Both the position numbers and the translations under genes were made by a program. This document shows, piece by piece, positions 52,155 to 59,704 of a stretch of DNA of 64,000 nt. The first letter of the stretch is position 1. Each line of letters begins with the position of its first letter. The notes below the pieces were generated by a model that saw only the letters and a list, made by a program, of their open reading frames with translations, searched no databases and had not been told where the DNA came from. Origin of the DNA: Pararcticibacter amylolyticus (lineage in GTDB: Bacteria; Bacteroidota; Bacteroidia; Sphingobacteriales; Sphingobacteriaceae); assembly GCF_003130405.1 (NCBI RefSeq), contig NZ_QEAS01000007.1, forward strand, positions 157,536 to 221,535, given 5' to 3'.

Positions 52155-53420
52155 TTATAATGTTAATTGCTGTTGTTGTTTCTTCTTTTTCTTTCGCTTA
52201 GGTACGCCCGTGCCATAATCCGGCTTGGTCTGCGCTAACGCCATCTCCAAAAAGTTGACCGAGGGTTGATCTCTTAACGTCCTATTATTTGATGTCTCAA
52301 ATTGTTTTTCCATACGTTTTGCAGCTCTCGGTTGTGCTGTTCGAGTTTCGCCTAAGCTTCGTGTTTGTGCCGAAAAACGCTCGGACAGTCCTTTTGCGCT
52401 GTAAGTTTTGCCAAGATCAGAGCCATTGAAAATGCAATGGTTCTTGTGATCGACAAAGGTCACCCCGAAAACCTGGCCTTGTTCATTTTGCCTGAACATC
52501 ACAGCAATGCCATGTTTTCTTGCTTCTACTTCAAACCTGCTTTGAGCAATGCTTCTAAAGGATTGGAAAATACGATCAATACGAAGTTTCAAATCTTCTT
52601 TATGCGGTTTACGCCTCCTGTTGTTCTTTTCGAACTGCTGCTCCAGGTTACGAAGTGTGGGTTTGGTATATAAGGAACTGGCTTTAACCGGCACCCCAAT
52701 AGGTCTGCCATCCTCATTTAAGATCGAATACATCAAACCTTTTTTGACAAACATGGCCGTATGTTCTTCACCACGGAGCGCCACCACATTAAAACACTTC
52801 AAGGCCGCATTTAATTCCGCGAGTGAGGTGAAAGCATAATCGCGCGTTACCGCCGTAATTACATTGCTTATCGCCCGTTTAGTCGGTAGGCGGCCATATT
52901 TCGCTTTTTCAAGGTTCGCTTTTTTAATGACTGGAAATTGTTTAAAGTCTTTACTTTCGGCTTTAACTAGCTTATAATCTTCTTCAATGGCTTTTCTTGC
53001 TGGCTCTGATAGCTTGCGCCCAATATCATGCAAGTCGATGCGTTCCCCCTGCGGAGTGATATTGGTGGTAACTATGTGCATGTGGCTGTGTGCTGCATCT
53101 TCATGCCGGTAAACTAAGAAAGGCTGGTCGCCAAAACCTATCTTATCCATATAGGTAGCTGCGATTTGTTGTAGCTTAAAGTTGCTGAGTGTCTCACTGG
53201 AATGAAAGTTCAGGGAGATATGCAAGGCATTGGTTTTGACATTTGGTTTTAGCTGTAACAGGTGATTAAAGCGGTTGAGCTTCTGATTAAAATTTATTTG
53301 GTCGATATCGCCCGCAAAACCGCTGGCCAGTATTAAACTGGCTTCCCCTTCGATAACCTTATTTTCGTTATAATGAAGCATCGCGCGTAGGCTTTTTCCA
53401 ATACTTATTTTTGTAACCAT
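52155..53420 (-). CDS. mobB: Relaxase MobB
   Basis: 421 residues. The start MVTKISIGKSLRAMLHYNENKV carries the likely catalytic Tyr (in HYNENK), and the metal-binding triad appears as HEDAAHSHMHIV (about 106-117). Nicks oriT and pilots the DNA. The C-terminus is basic with poly-Lys and poly-Gln runs. It overlaps mobA by 16 bp. Confidence 0.92.
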   Translation of the reverse strand: MVTKISIGKSLRAMLHYNENKVIEGEASLILASGFAGDIDQINFNQKLNRFNHLLQLKPNVKTNALHISLNFHSSETLSNFKLQQIAATYMDKIGFGDQPFLVYRHEDAAHSHMHIVTTNITPQGERIDLHDIGRKLSEPARKAIEEDYKLVKAESKDFKQFPVIKKANLEKAKYGRLPTKRAISNVITAVTRDYAFTSLAELNAALKCFNVVALRGEEHTAMFVKKGLMYSILNEDGRPIGVPVKASSLYTKPTLRNLEQQFEKNNRRRKPHKEDLKLRIDRIFQSFRSIAQSRFEVEARKHGIAVMFRQNEQGQVFGVTFVDHKNHCIFNGSDLGKTYSAKGLSERFSAQTRSLGETRTAQPRAAKRMEKQFETSNNRTLRDQPSVNFLEMALAQTKPDYGTGVPKRKKKKKQQQQLTL

Positions 53421-53812
53421 TTTTCTGCGAGTTGGGCCACGATGGCCAGTAAGTGATCTACTTTGGCGTCTACGTGTTTATACAGGTCTGCAACTTGTAA
53501 AGCATAATAGCTGCGATTGCTTTCTGCTTTTGCACCATTGAAACTTCTTGTGACTTGATTAATATTGATACCAATGGCTTTCAGTTCCTTTCTGATCATC
53601 GCCAATTGTTCCATAGTTGGATTCATAGTGACGTCCTCCTGGTAAAATTTGATCTTCTGATTGGTCAGTATTTTTCGGCAGACATCAGCAATCGAAGGAC
53701 TGCGGCTTTCTTTCCTGATCTTATCGAGCTTATTGAACAGCTTTTCAGAAACACGGATAATGATATTATGGCTCAACAAATCCTCATTGTTTGGCAATTT
53801 CTTTCTTGACAT
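53405..53812 (-). CDS. mobA: Relaxosome accessory protein MobA
   Basis: 135 residues with a ribbon-helix-helix-like N-terminus (NIIIRVSEKLFNKLDKIRKESR) and the C-terminal IRKELKAIGININQVTRSFNG motif of MobC/MobA-type relaxosome proteins. Probably binds oriT next to the gene. First gene of the mob operon. Confidence 0.8.
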   Translation of the reverse strand: MSRKKLPNNEDLLSHNIIIRVSEKLFNKLDKIRKESRSPSIADVCRKILTNQKIKFYQEDVTMNPTMEQLAMIRKELKAIGININQVTRSFNGAKAESNRSYYALQVADLYKHVDAKVDHLLAIVAQLAEKWLQK

Positions 53813-53997
53813 GGGATATACTTTATGAAAGCTTTAGCACCACGAGTTCCGAGTGATGCCCCGGCCTGAAGGACGGCAAAGATTTTTTTGCGCATGCAAA
53901 AATACATCTTTGCCTAGACCACGCGGGCTACAAACGAAGCACCTTACCGGAGTGCTAAAAAACTTCGGTTAACAGATTTTTAATGTTTTGGTCAGAA
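53813..53997. other. Probable oriT region
   Basis: Directly upstream of mobA. A strong nested hairpin (53876-53913, outer arms GCAAAGAT/ATCTTTGC, inner arms TTTTTGC/GCAAAAA with GCAT loop) is followed by AGCAC…GTGCT (53938-53956). The position and repeats fit an origin of transfer; the nick site is not assigned. Confidence 0.55.
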
Positions 53998-54162
53998 TTA
54001 AATAAGCGCTGTTACCTCCAGTTTAGCGACCGCTAAAACAATGGCATTTCGTAATCTTAATTTGATCGTTCGCCTGGGTGAAACGTTCACTTTTTTTAAC
54101 TTCAGGTAAGGCGTGCCGTGGAATTTCCTGCCTTTCACTTTCGGGTTCTTATTTGTATTCAT
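53998..54162 (-). CDS. Small basic 54-residue protein
   Basis: MNTNKNPKVKGRKFHGTPYL…, strongly basic (about one in four residues is K or R). Its -7 box CAACTTTG (54185-54192) and dyad (54210-54230) have the same spacing as the tra promoter, which is the best argument that it is real. Possible DNA-binding, excision-factor or regulator protein; no family recognised. Confidence 0.5.
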   Translation of the reverse strand: MNTNKNPKVKGRKFHGTPYLKLKKVNVSPRRTIKLRLRNAIVLAVAKLEVTALI

Positions 54163-54184
54163 AGAAATTGCTTTTTGTCCGCCT

Positions 54185-54230
54185 CAAAGTTGGGAAGGCT
54201 AAAAAACTGTTTATCTCTAGTAGTGATAAA
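54185..54230 (-). promoter_or_regulatory. Dyad promoter of the 54-codon ORF
   Basis: The dyad TTTATCT-CTAGTAG-TGATAAA (54210-54230, 18 of 20 positions paired), then 17 nt, then CAACTTTG (54185-54192) as -7 box on the minus strand. Leader of about 15 nt to the ATG at 54162. Confidence 0.65.
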
Positions 54231-54250
54231 TAAAATAAGCGGATAATATA

Positions 54251-54296
54251 TTTTACTCTAGTAGAGTAAAAAAAACTTGTACATAAGCCAAGTTTG
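54251..54296 (+). promoter_or_regulatory. Dyad promoter of the recombinase operon
   Basis: A perfect 21-bp dyad at 54251-54271 (TTTTACTCTA-G-TAGAGTAAAA), then 17 nt, then CAAGTTTG (54289-54296) as -7 box on the plus strand. The ATG of the first gene is at 54316. The two divergent promoters share the 54185-54296 region, so one regulator could control both sides. Confidence 0.7.
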
Positions 54297-54315
54297 CAGG
54301 GTAAACGATAAACCT

Positions 54316-54528
54316 ATGTTACCCCAATTCAGAAACGAACAATACAATCTTACACCCGTCAAGGCGCAGCGGATATTAGCCCAATACGGCACTAATATTA
54401 CCTTAGAAGATGCGGAAATTATGTTGGAATTGTTGCGAAAATTGAGTAAATTGTCTGTGAACGAGACGCTTAAACACGTTTCAGCCAGTCAAGTAAAGCC
54501 CCGCGAAGGGGAAATTGTTAATCCTTAA
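54316..54528 (+). CDS. Small recombinase-operon protein, 70 residues
   Basis: Starts at ATG 54316 (MLPQFRNEQYNLTPVKAQRILAQYG); an upstream TTG at 54277 lies before the -7 box and is rejected. The core LTPVKAQRILAQYGTNITLEDAEIMLELL… resembles small proteins found beside Bacteroidetes integrases. It lies 10 bp before the recombinase and is probably co-transcribed. May be an accessory or directionality factor; not proven. Confidence 0.65.
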   Translation: MLPQFRNEQYNLTPVKAQRILAQYGTNITLEDAEIMLELLRKLSKLSVNETLKHVSASQVKPREGEIVNP

Positions 54529-54538
54529 TTTATTGCCT

Positions 54539-56095
54539 ATGCAGGTAGCAGATTTGTATGTCCGTGTAAGTACGGATGAACAGACTAAGGGCTATTCTCC
54601 CCGAAGTCAAGAGGCAGTATTACGACAGTACTGCCAGTTAAGAAACATTACGGTACGCCATGTTTTTGTTGAAGATTACACGGCCAAACACTTTAACAGG
54701 CCAGAGTGGCGAAAGATCATGGTCATTTTAAGAAAGCAGCGGAATAAAACCGATCTCTTGCTTTTCACTAAGTGGGACAGGTTCAGCCGCAACACTTCAG
54801 ATGCCTACCAGATGATCGATGTGCTAAAAAAGCTTGGTGTCGAACCGCAAGCCGTAGAACAGCCCCTTGATCTGACCATCCCTGAGAACAAGATGATGCT
54901 GGCCATTTATTTGACAGCACCTGAAATTGAGAATGACCGCCGTGGCTTGAACACGAAAGCAGGGATACGCCAGGCTAAAAAGGAAGGCCGGTACATGGGT
55001 AAAGCGCCAAGGGGTTATATTAATAAAGCCTATGAGGACGGTCGAAGGTATATTACTTTTAAAGAACCGGAAGCCTCCATTATGCGATGGGTCTTTAATG
55101 AGGTCGCCGAGGGTTTATATTCCTCTGAATCAATCATGAAGCAGGCTAATGAAAGAGGATTGAACATCGATAAAAACACCTTTTATTTAAGTTTGCGTAA
55201 TCCTGTGTATTGCGGTAAAATCCGTGTTGCTGCCACTAATGATGAACTGGCACATCTGGTTCAGGGCTTACATGAGCCTTTGATCTCCGAAGCTTTATTC
55301 TATAAGGTGCAGGATATTATGGATGGCAGGTCAAAAATCTTAAAAGGACTGGCGATTGCAACGCCGAAAGACTTACCGCTACGTAATTTCATCAAGTGCA
55401 ACAGATGTCCAAGAATGTTAACGGGGAGCGCTTCAAAGGGTCGTAACACCTACAGAGTGTATTATCATTGCCGTTCATCTTGCGGGATACGATATAAGGC
55501 AAAAGACGTCAATAATGCTTTTATGGATGAACTGACCACATTGTTACCACGTGCGGGCTATCCTGAATTGTTTGTCGCCAGTATTGCTGAAGCCTATACC
55601 AACCAGCACCGCGCAATAAAAGAAGAAAGCGACGAACTGATCAGGCAAATTGGGGAAGCCAATAGAAAAATTGACAACGCACGAGAATTATTGCTGCTGC
55701 ATGAGTTGGAAGCGAATGAATATCGGAAGATCAAAGAAGAGAATGGTTCGACAATTGCACGTTTGGAGATGCGGCTAAATGAAGTAAACGTACAGAAGTC
55801 AACGCACGTCAACATCAAAAAGCTGGCTCAAATGGCTATAAACGCACTTTGTGAAGTGGACAAGTTATATGATATTGCCAGTACAGAGGCGAAAAGATAC
55901 CTAGTAGGTATTTTGTTCCCCGAAAAAATGACCTATGCAGAGGGGGTATGTCGAACCGGAAAACTCAACCGGGCGGCTGAGCTAATATATCTGGAAAACA
56001 AAGAGTTACGGGCAAAAAAAATGGGGCAAAAATCTCGTTTAAAGACTTTGCCCCATAAAGGGTGGAATATGGGGCTCGAACCCACGACCTCCTGA
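54539..56095 (+). CDS. Large serine recombinase, chimeric at its C-terminus
   Basis: 518 residues from ATG 54539 (MQVADLYVRVSTDEQ; catalytic Ser11). Resolvase domain to about 150 (KWDRFSRNTSDAYQMI), recombinase domain about 160-270, zinc ribbon CNRCPRML…HCRSSC (about 290-315), coiled coil about 360-425. Integrates and excises the ICE. The last nine residues (NMGLEPTTS) are encoded by tRNA-His DNA on the opposite strand; in the excised circle they would be replaced by a 37-residue tail from 2613-2726. The gene also crosses the ICE-borne tRNA terminator. Confidence 0.92.
   Translation: MQVADLYVRVSTDEQTKGYSPRSQEAVLRQYCQLRNITVRHVFVEDYTAKHFNRPEWRKIMVILRKQRNKTDLLLFTKWDRFSRNTSDAYQMIDVLKKLGVEPQAVEQPLDLTIPENKMMLAIYLTAPEIENDRRGLNTKAGIRQAKKEGRYMGKAPRGYINKAYEDGRRYITFKEPEASIMRWVFNEVAEGLYSSESIMKQANERGLNIDKNTFYLSLRNPVYCGKIRVAATNDELAHLVQGLHEPLISEALFYKVQDIMDGRSKILKGLAIATPKDLPLRNFIKCNRCPRMLTGSASKGRNTYRVYYHCRSSCGIRYKAKDVNNAFMDELTTLLPRAGYPELFVASIAEAYTNQHRAIKEESDELIRQIGEANRKIDNARELLLLHELEANEYRKIKEENGSTIARLEMRLNEVNVQKSTHVNIKKLAQMAINALCEVDKLYDIASTEAKRYLVGILFPEKMTYAEGVCRTGKLNRAAELIYLENKELRAKKMGQKSRLKTLPHKGWNMGLEPTTS
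56014..56055 (-). terminator. ICE-borne terminator that serves tRNA-His
   Basis: TGGGGCAAA/TTTGCCCCA arms followed on the minus strand by eight T. It lies 6 bp beyond the tRNA 3' end inside the recombinase coding sequence, and replaces the native terminator now at 2562-2600. Confidence 0.75.
56060..56067. repeat. attR core, right ICE boundary
   Basis: GGGTGGAA, identical to 2607-2614; read on the minus strand it is TTCCACCC, the 3' end of tRNA-His. Crossover lies within these eight bases. Confidence 0.8.
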
Positions 56096-56135
56096 ACCAC
56101 AATCAGGCGCTCTAACCAACTGAGCTAAAACCACC
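56061..56135 (-). tRNA. tRNA-His (GTG)
   Basis: Cloverleaf with anticodon GTG, D arm GCTC…GAGC, anticodon stem CCTGA/TCAGG and T arm GTGGG-TTCGAGC-CCCAT. The extra 5' G (G-1) and C73 are His identity features. In the acceptor stem GTGGTTT faces ATTCCAC, leaving two U-U mismatches at 5:68 and 6:67. CCA is not encoded. It is the ICE insertion site. Confidence 0.93.
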
Positions 56136-56149
56136 GTGTTTAGTGGATG

Positions 56150-56180
56150 CAAAAATAAAGCATTTTCGAGATTCTGCAAA
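56150..56180 (-). promoter_or_regulatory. Promoter of tRNA-His
   Basis: On the minus strand TTTG (56177-56180), 19 nt, TATTTTTG (56150-56157): a perfect Bacteroidetes sigma-ABfr promoter. It ends 15 bp before the tRNA. Confidence 0.85.
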
Positions 56181-56234
56181 TTTTAATTTATAATTTTAAT
56201 AAGAGGCTAGAACACAGCCAGATGTTTTATTGAT

Positions 56235-56287
56235 TTGCTTTTAAAAGCAACAGAAATGGAGTCTTTAGCTTTATCTTTTTAATTTTG
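56235..56287 (+). promoter_or_regulatory. rnhA promoter region
   Basis: A perfect 16-bp palindrome TTGCTTTTAAAAGCAA (56235-56250), then a -7 box TAATTTTG (56280-56287). No good -33 box. Divergent from tRNA-His. Confidence 0.5.
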
Positions 56288-56309
56288 CGGCTCATATTTT
56301 ACATACTTC

Positions 56310-56771
56310 ATGATAGAGATTTTTACAGACGGAGCTTCAAGTGGTAATCCGGGACCGGGGGGATATGGCGTTGTTCTAAGAGCAGGGCAGCATTATAAAG
56401 AAATTTCGGCCGGATTCAGAAAAACTACCAATAACAGGATGGAGCTTCTGGCTGTAATTATCGGGCTCGAGGCCTTGAAAAAGCCGGGGCAGGAGGTTGT
56501 TATCTATTCAGATTCAAAATATGTAGTAGACGCTGTAGAGAAAAAATGGGTGTTTGGTTGGGTAAATAAGGGGTTTGCGGGGAAGAAGAATAAAGATCTC
56601 TGGCTTCGTTTTCTGCAGCTTTACAAGCTTCATAATGTAAGGTTTCAGTGGGTTAAAGGGCACGCAGGTCATCCTGAAAACGAACGCTGCGACCGGATGG
56701 CGGTCGCAGCGTATCAGCAAAAAGGAAATTTGCTTATTGATTCAGTGTTTGAAGCAGAGAACGGAAGCTAA
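56310..56771 (+). CDS. rnhA: Ribonuclease HI
   Basis: 153 residues. The catalytic acidic residues are visible in IFTDGASSGNPGPGG, ELLAVIIGLEAL, IYSDSKYVVDA and the final NERCDRMA. It removes RNA from RNA-DNA hybrids in replication and repair. Chromosomal, first gene to the right of the ICE. Confidence 0.96.
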   Translation: MIEIFTDGASSGNPGPGGYGVVLRAGQHYKEISAGFRKTTNNRMELLAVIIGLEALKKPGQEVVIYSDSKYVVDAVEKKWVFGWVNKGFAGKKNKDLWLRFLQLYKLHNVRFQWVKGHAGHPENERCDRMAVAAYQQKGNLLIDSVFEAENGS

Positions 56772-56792
56772 CCTGCGTTCGCGTTCTTGATC

Positions 56793-57872
56793 CTAAACTG
56801 TTATTTTTGTTACATCCGGAGATTCCTTGGCTGCCGAAACCTGCTTTTCAATCGTCTTTCCAAGTTCAGGTGAAAAATCTCTCATCATCTCTTCTGCTTT
56901 TAATACCATGTTCTCGGAACCCAGGAAAATAGCTGAACGCTGATGCAGCGAGCCCACCTCTTTATCAAGGATCCTTTCGAACCCGTCAGTCGCTCTTCCT
57001 CCTGCCTGTTCAATAATGAAAGCCATTGGATTACATTCATATACTAGCCTCAGTTTGCCCCGTGGCGCGCTGGCAGTTGTGGGATAAATAAAAATTCCTC
57101 CCTTTATGATATTCCGGTGCAGATCGGCCACCATCGAACCGATATACCTGGATGAATAGGGCCTTTGGGTTTCCTTGTCCATCACCTGGCAATACTTTAT
57201 ATACTTCTTCACTCCATCCGGGAAATGGACGTAATTCCCTTCATTGATGGAATAGATATAGCCTTCTTTAGGGATCTTCATGTCCGGATGTGAAAGGCAA
57301 AATTCTCCGATAGAGGGATCCAGGGTAAATCCATTAACCCCTTTGCCCGTGGTATACACCAGCATGGCAGAAGAACCGTAAACGACATAGCCTGCAGCTA
57401 CCTGTTCAATCCCTTTCTGTAAAGCATCTTCCACTACAGCCTTTCCTACTGTCGATTTGCGCCGGTAGATGGAGAAAATGGTGCCTACAGCAACATTTAC
57501 GTCGATGTTGGATGAGCCATCAAGAGGATCAATTGCCACAATGTATTTAGCATCACGCGAAACTTCCGAATCAATATAGACCGGATCATCATTTTCCTCG
57601 GATACGACAATACAGCATTCCCCTCCGCAAGTAAGAGCTGAAATGAACTGTTCGTTGGCAAAAACGTCAAGTTTCTTCTGGGATTCTCCATGAGAATTGG
57701 TAGTGCCGATCTCTCCCAGGATGTCCACTAGTCCCGCTTTGTTCACCTCACGGTTAACGATTTTGGCTGCGATGCCGATATCCCGTAGCAATCGGGATAG
57801 CTCGCCCTTGGCATAAGGGAAGTCTTTCTGTTTTTCAATAATGAACTGACCTAACGTTTTAACTGCTGACAT
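56793..57872 (-). CDS. fbp: Fructose-1,6-bisphosphatase class I
   Basis: 359 residues. Metal/substrate motif [13 protein letters not shown] near residue 117 and [21 protein letters not shown] near 275 are diagnostic. Gluconeogenic hydrolysis of fructose-1,6-bisphosphate. Convergent with rnhA. The C-terminus has a short extra lysine-rich tail. Confidence 0.96.
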   Translation of the reverse strand: MSAVKTLGQFIIEKQKDFPYAKGELSRLLRDIGIAAKIVNREVNKAGLVDILGEIGTTNSHGESQKKLDVFANEQFISALTCGGECCIVVSEENDDPVYIDSEVSRDAKYIVAIDPLDGSSNIDVNVAVGTIFSIYRRKSTVGKAVVEDALQKGIEQVAAGYVVYGSSAMLVYTTGKGVNGFTLDPSIGEFCLSHPDMKIPKEGYIYSINEGNYVHFPDGVKKYIKYCQVMDKETQRPYSSRYIGSMVADLHRNIIKGGIFIYPTTASAPRGKLRLVYECNPMAFIIEQAGGRATDGFERILDKEVGSLHQRSAIFLGSENMVLKAEEMMRDFSPELGKTIEKQVSAAKESPDVTKITV

Positions 57873-57893
57873 ATACTTAGTGTATTTTATACA

Positions 57894-58388
57894 TTATCTC
57901 TTCCCTAGTTCTACGATCTCTAAGTTAAGGATTTTTTCTTCAGAAATGCTGAATCTTAGCAATGAACGTATTTTATGCCATCCTTGTTTGCCCGCTGCTC
58001 CTGGATTTAAGTGTAAAGTACCGATTTTTTTATCATAGATAACTTTCAGGATGTGAGAATGCCCTGAGATAAAAAGTTTTGGAGGGTTTCTATAGATCTG
58101 GCTTCTTACCTGAGGGCTGTAATGATCCGGATAACCACCGATGTGTGTCATCCAGACATCTACATTTTCACAAGTGAACCTGAGGTTTTCCGGATATACT
58201 GTCCTGACATCCCGACCATCTATATTGCCATATACTCCTCTTAATGGCTTAAATGCAGCTAATTTATCGGCAAGCTCGATGTTTCCAAAATCACCGGCAT
58301 GCCAGATCTCATCACACTGATCAAAATATGAAAACACGCTCTCATCAAGAAAACCGTGAGTGTCTGAGATAAGTCCTATTCTTTTCAA
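57894..58388 (-). CDS. YfcE/MJ0936-family metallophosphoesterase
   Basis: 164 residues with the metal-binding motifs DTHGFLD, GNIDGRD and SGHSH. Probable phosphodiesterase, substrate unknown. It is directly downstream of the methyltransferase gene with no gap, so the two may be an operon. Confidence 0.9.
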   Translation of the reverse strand: MKRIGLISDTHGFLDESVFSYFDQCDEIWHAGDFGNIELADKLAAFKPLRGVYGNIDGRDVRTVYPENLRFTCENVDVWMTHIGGYPDHYSPQVRSQIYRNPPKLFISGHSHILKVIYDKKIGTLHLNPGAAGKQGWHKIRSLLRFSISEEKILNLEIVELGKR

Positions 58389-59102
58389 TTAAAATATAAT
58401 AAAAAAATCTTTAAGTGCCCGCTGATACTCCAGGCTGTACTGTTTTTCCTGCTGGTATATGACAAATGACCTGTGTGTCTTTATTTTGCTGGTAAAGCCA
58501 AATGTAATAATCTTCCTGTGGGGATTACTGTTGGAAAAGGATTTTATTTCAATCTCGTCATGAACGGACAAACCTTGTTTAATCGCCAGTTTTTCGACAG
58601 TTTCTGCTGTAGAAACGGGAAGAATAAGACTTATGTTTCCCGAAGGACTGAGGTTACCGGCGGAGAGAAGTGTAAGGTCTGAGAAGAAGGAAGTGTCTGT
58701 ATGCCTTGCTGTTTTCTTTTTATGGTCATTATTGACTAATGACGTGATAAAGAAAGGAGGATTGCTTACAATCAGATCGTACTGCACCGGTAAGTTTCCG
58801 CCCATGTATTCCTGGAATGATCCCTGGTGAAGACGGAGACGTTCTGAAAACGGCGAGTTTTTAAAATTGCTTAAAGCTGTAACTGCAGCATCAGTGTCAA
58901 TTTCTATCGCATCAATACAGGCTTCGGCAAACCGCTGAGCCAGCATGAGTGCGATAACTCCCGTCCCCGCTCCAATGTCAAGAATGGTGCCCGGCGTACC
59001 TTCGCCTGTAAGAGCTCCTAAAAGGACACCATCGGTATTCACCTTCATGCCGCATCCCGTTTGGTCTACATTGAATTCTTTGAAACGAAATATCCCCTCC
59101 AT
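58389..59102 (-). CDS. tRNA1(Val) adenine-37 N6-methyltransferase (TrmN6-like)
   Basis: About 237 residues from ATG 59102 (MEGIFRFKEFNVDQTGCGMKVNTD); longer frames run into the VOC gene. SAM-binding DIGAGTGVIALML near 38 and the NPPFF catalytic motif near 110 identify an N6-adenine methyltransferase of the YfiC/TrmN6 group. Its start is 1 bp from the VOC stop. Confidence 0.88.
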   Translation of the reverse strand: MEGIFRFKEFNVDQTGCGMKVNTDGVLLGALTGEGTPGTILDIGAGTGVIALMLAQRFAEACIDAIEIDTDAAVTALSNFKNSPFSERLRLHQGSFQEYMGGNLPVQYDLIVSNPPFFITSLVNNDHKKKTARHTDTSFFSDLTLLSAGNLSPSGNISLILPVSTAETVEKLAIKQGLSVHDEIEIKSFSNSNPHRKIITFGFTSKIKTHRSFVIYQQEKQYSLEYQRALKDFFIIF

Positions 59103-59103
59103 C

Positions 59104-59493
59104 TCACATTTCGTAAAGCTCCAGTGGAAGAAGATCGGGATCCGCAAAAAAAGTAAAACGTTTGCCTGTAATCTCATCAACCCTTACCGGCTCCGTTTCT
59201 ACCTGGTGACTTGTAAGGTGCTTTATCGCCTCGTCAAGGTTGCTGACTGCAAAGGCGAGATGCCTCAAGCCTGCAGCCTCGGGATGGGAAACCCTTGCGG
59301 GTGGGTTGGGAAAAGAGAAAAGCTCTATCTGGAAGTTTTCTCCCACTTTTAAATCCAGTTTATATGATTGCCTCTCGCTTCTGTAAACTTCAGAGATGAT
59401 ATCCAGCCCGAGTACTTCGGTATAAAATTTCTTTGATACCTGGTAATCTGAACAGATAATGGCTGCATGGTGGGGCGTCGTAAGTTTGAGCAT
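59104..59493 (-). CDS. VOC-family (glyoxalase-like) protein
   Basis: 129 residues from ATG 59493 (MLKLTTPHHAAIICSDYQVSKKFY), the usual VOC start; the longer upstream frame is not conserved. Two beta-alpha-beta-beta-beta units with a metal-site His (PHHA), GLRHLAFAV and LPLELYEM. Probable lactoylglutathione-lyase-like or dioxygenase fold; substrate unknown. Confidence 0.85.
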   Translation of the reverse strand: MLKLTTPHHAAIICSDYQVSKKFYTEVLGLDIISEVYRSERQSYKLDLKVGENFQIELFSFPNPPARVSHPEAAGLRHLAFAVSNLDEAIKHLTSHQVETEPVRVDEITGKRFTFFADPDLLPLELYEM

Positions 59494-59704
59494 AGATATT
59501 ATATGATTGCAGAAGGACAAAAATAGTATTATTTGCGGGTTTATGGTTCTGGTTTCAGAAGTGGCGGTGAGGCGATTGATAGGACGTGGGCTTAAAACAC
59601 CGTTGGGGCCTGACCGGAAGTCCGGGGAAAAAAGAAAAAGTGATAAGGCCAGGTCTTTATTGGCAGCCGGAGTATATTTGCTTGATATTATTCGGCTTAG
59701 GTTG

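Larger units (their letters stand above)
2607..56067. mobile_element. Integrative and conjugative element in tRNA-His
   Basis: Bounded by GGGTGGAA direct repeats (2607-2614 and 56060-56067), the right one forming the 3' end of tRNA-His. It contains a large serine recombinase at the tRNA end, relaxase and coupling-protein genes, a Bacteroidetes tra operon, RteC, probable defence genes and a polysaccharide-utilisation cargo. Flanking genes are ordinary chromosomal functions. Every known ICE module except the late tra genes (N, O, P, Q) is visible. The core is short, so the exact boundary is good to within a few bases only. Confidence 0.88.

Noticed and set aside
54277-54315. TTG start for the small recombinase-operon gene
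   Set aside because: It lies upstream of the predicted -7 box, so it would not be in the transcript; ATG 54316 is preferred.
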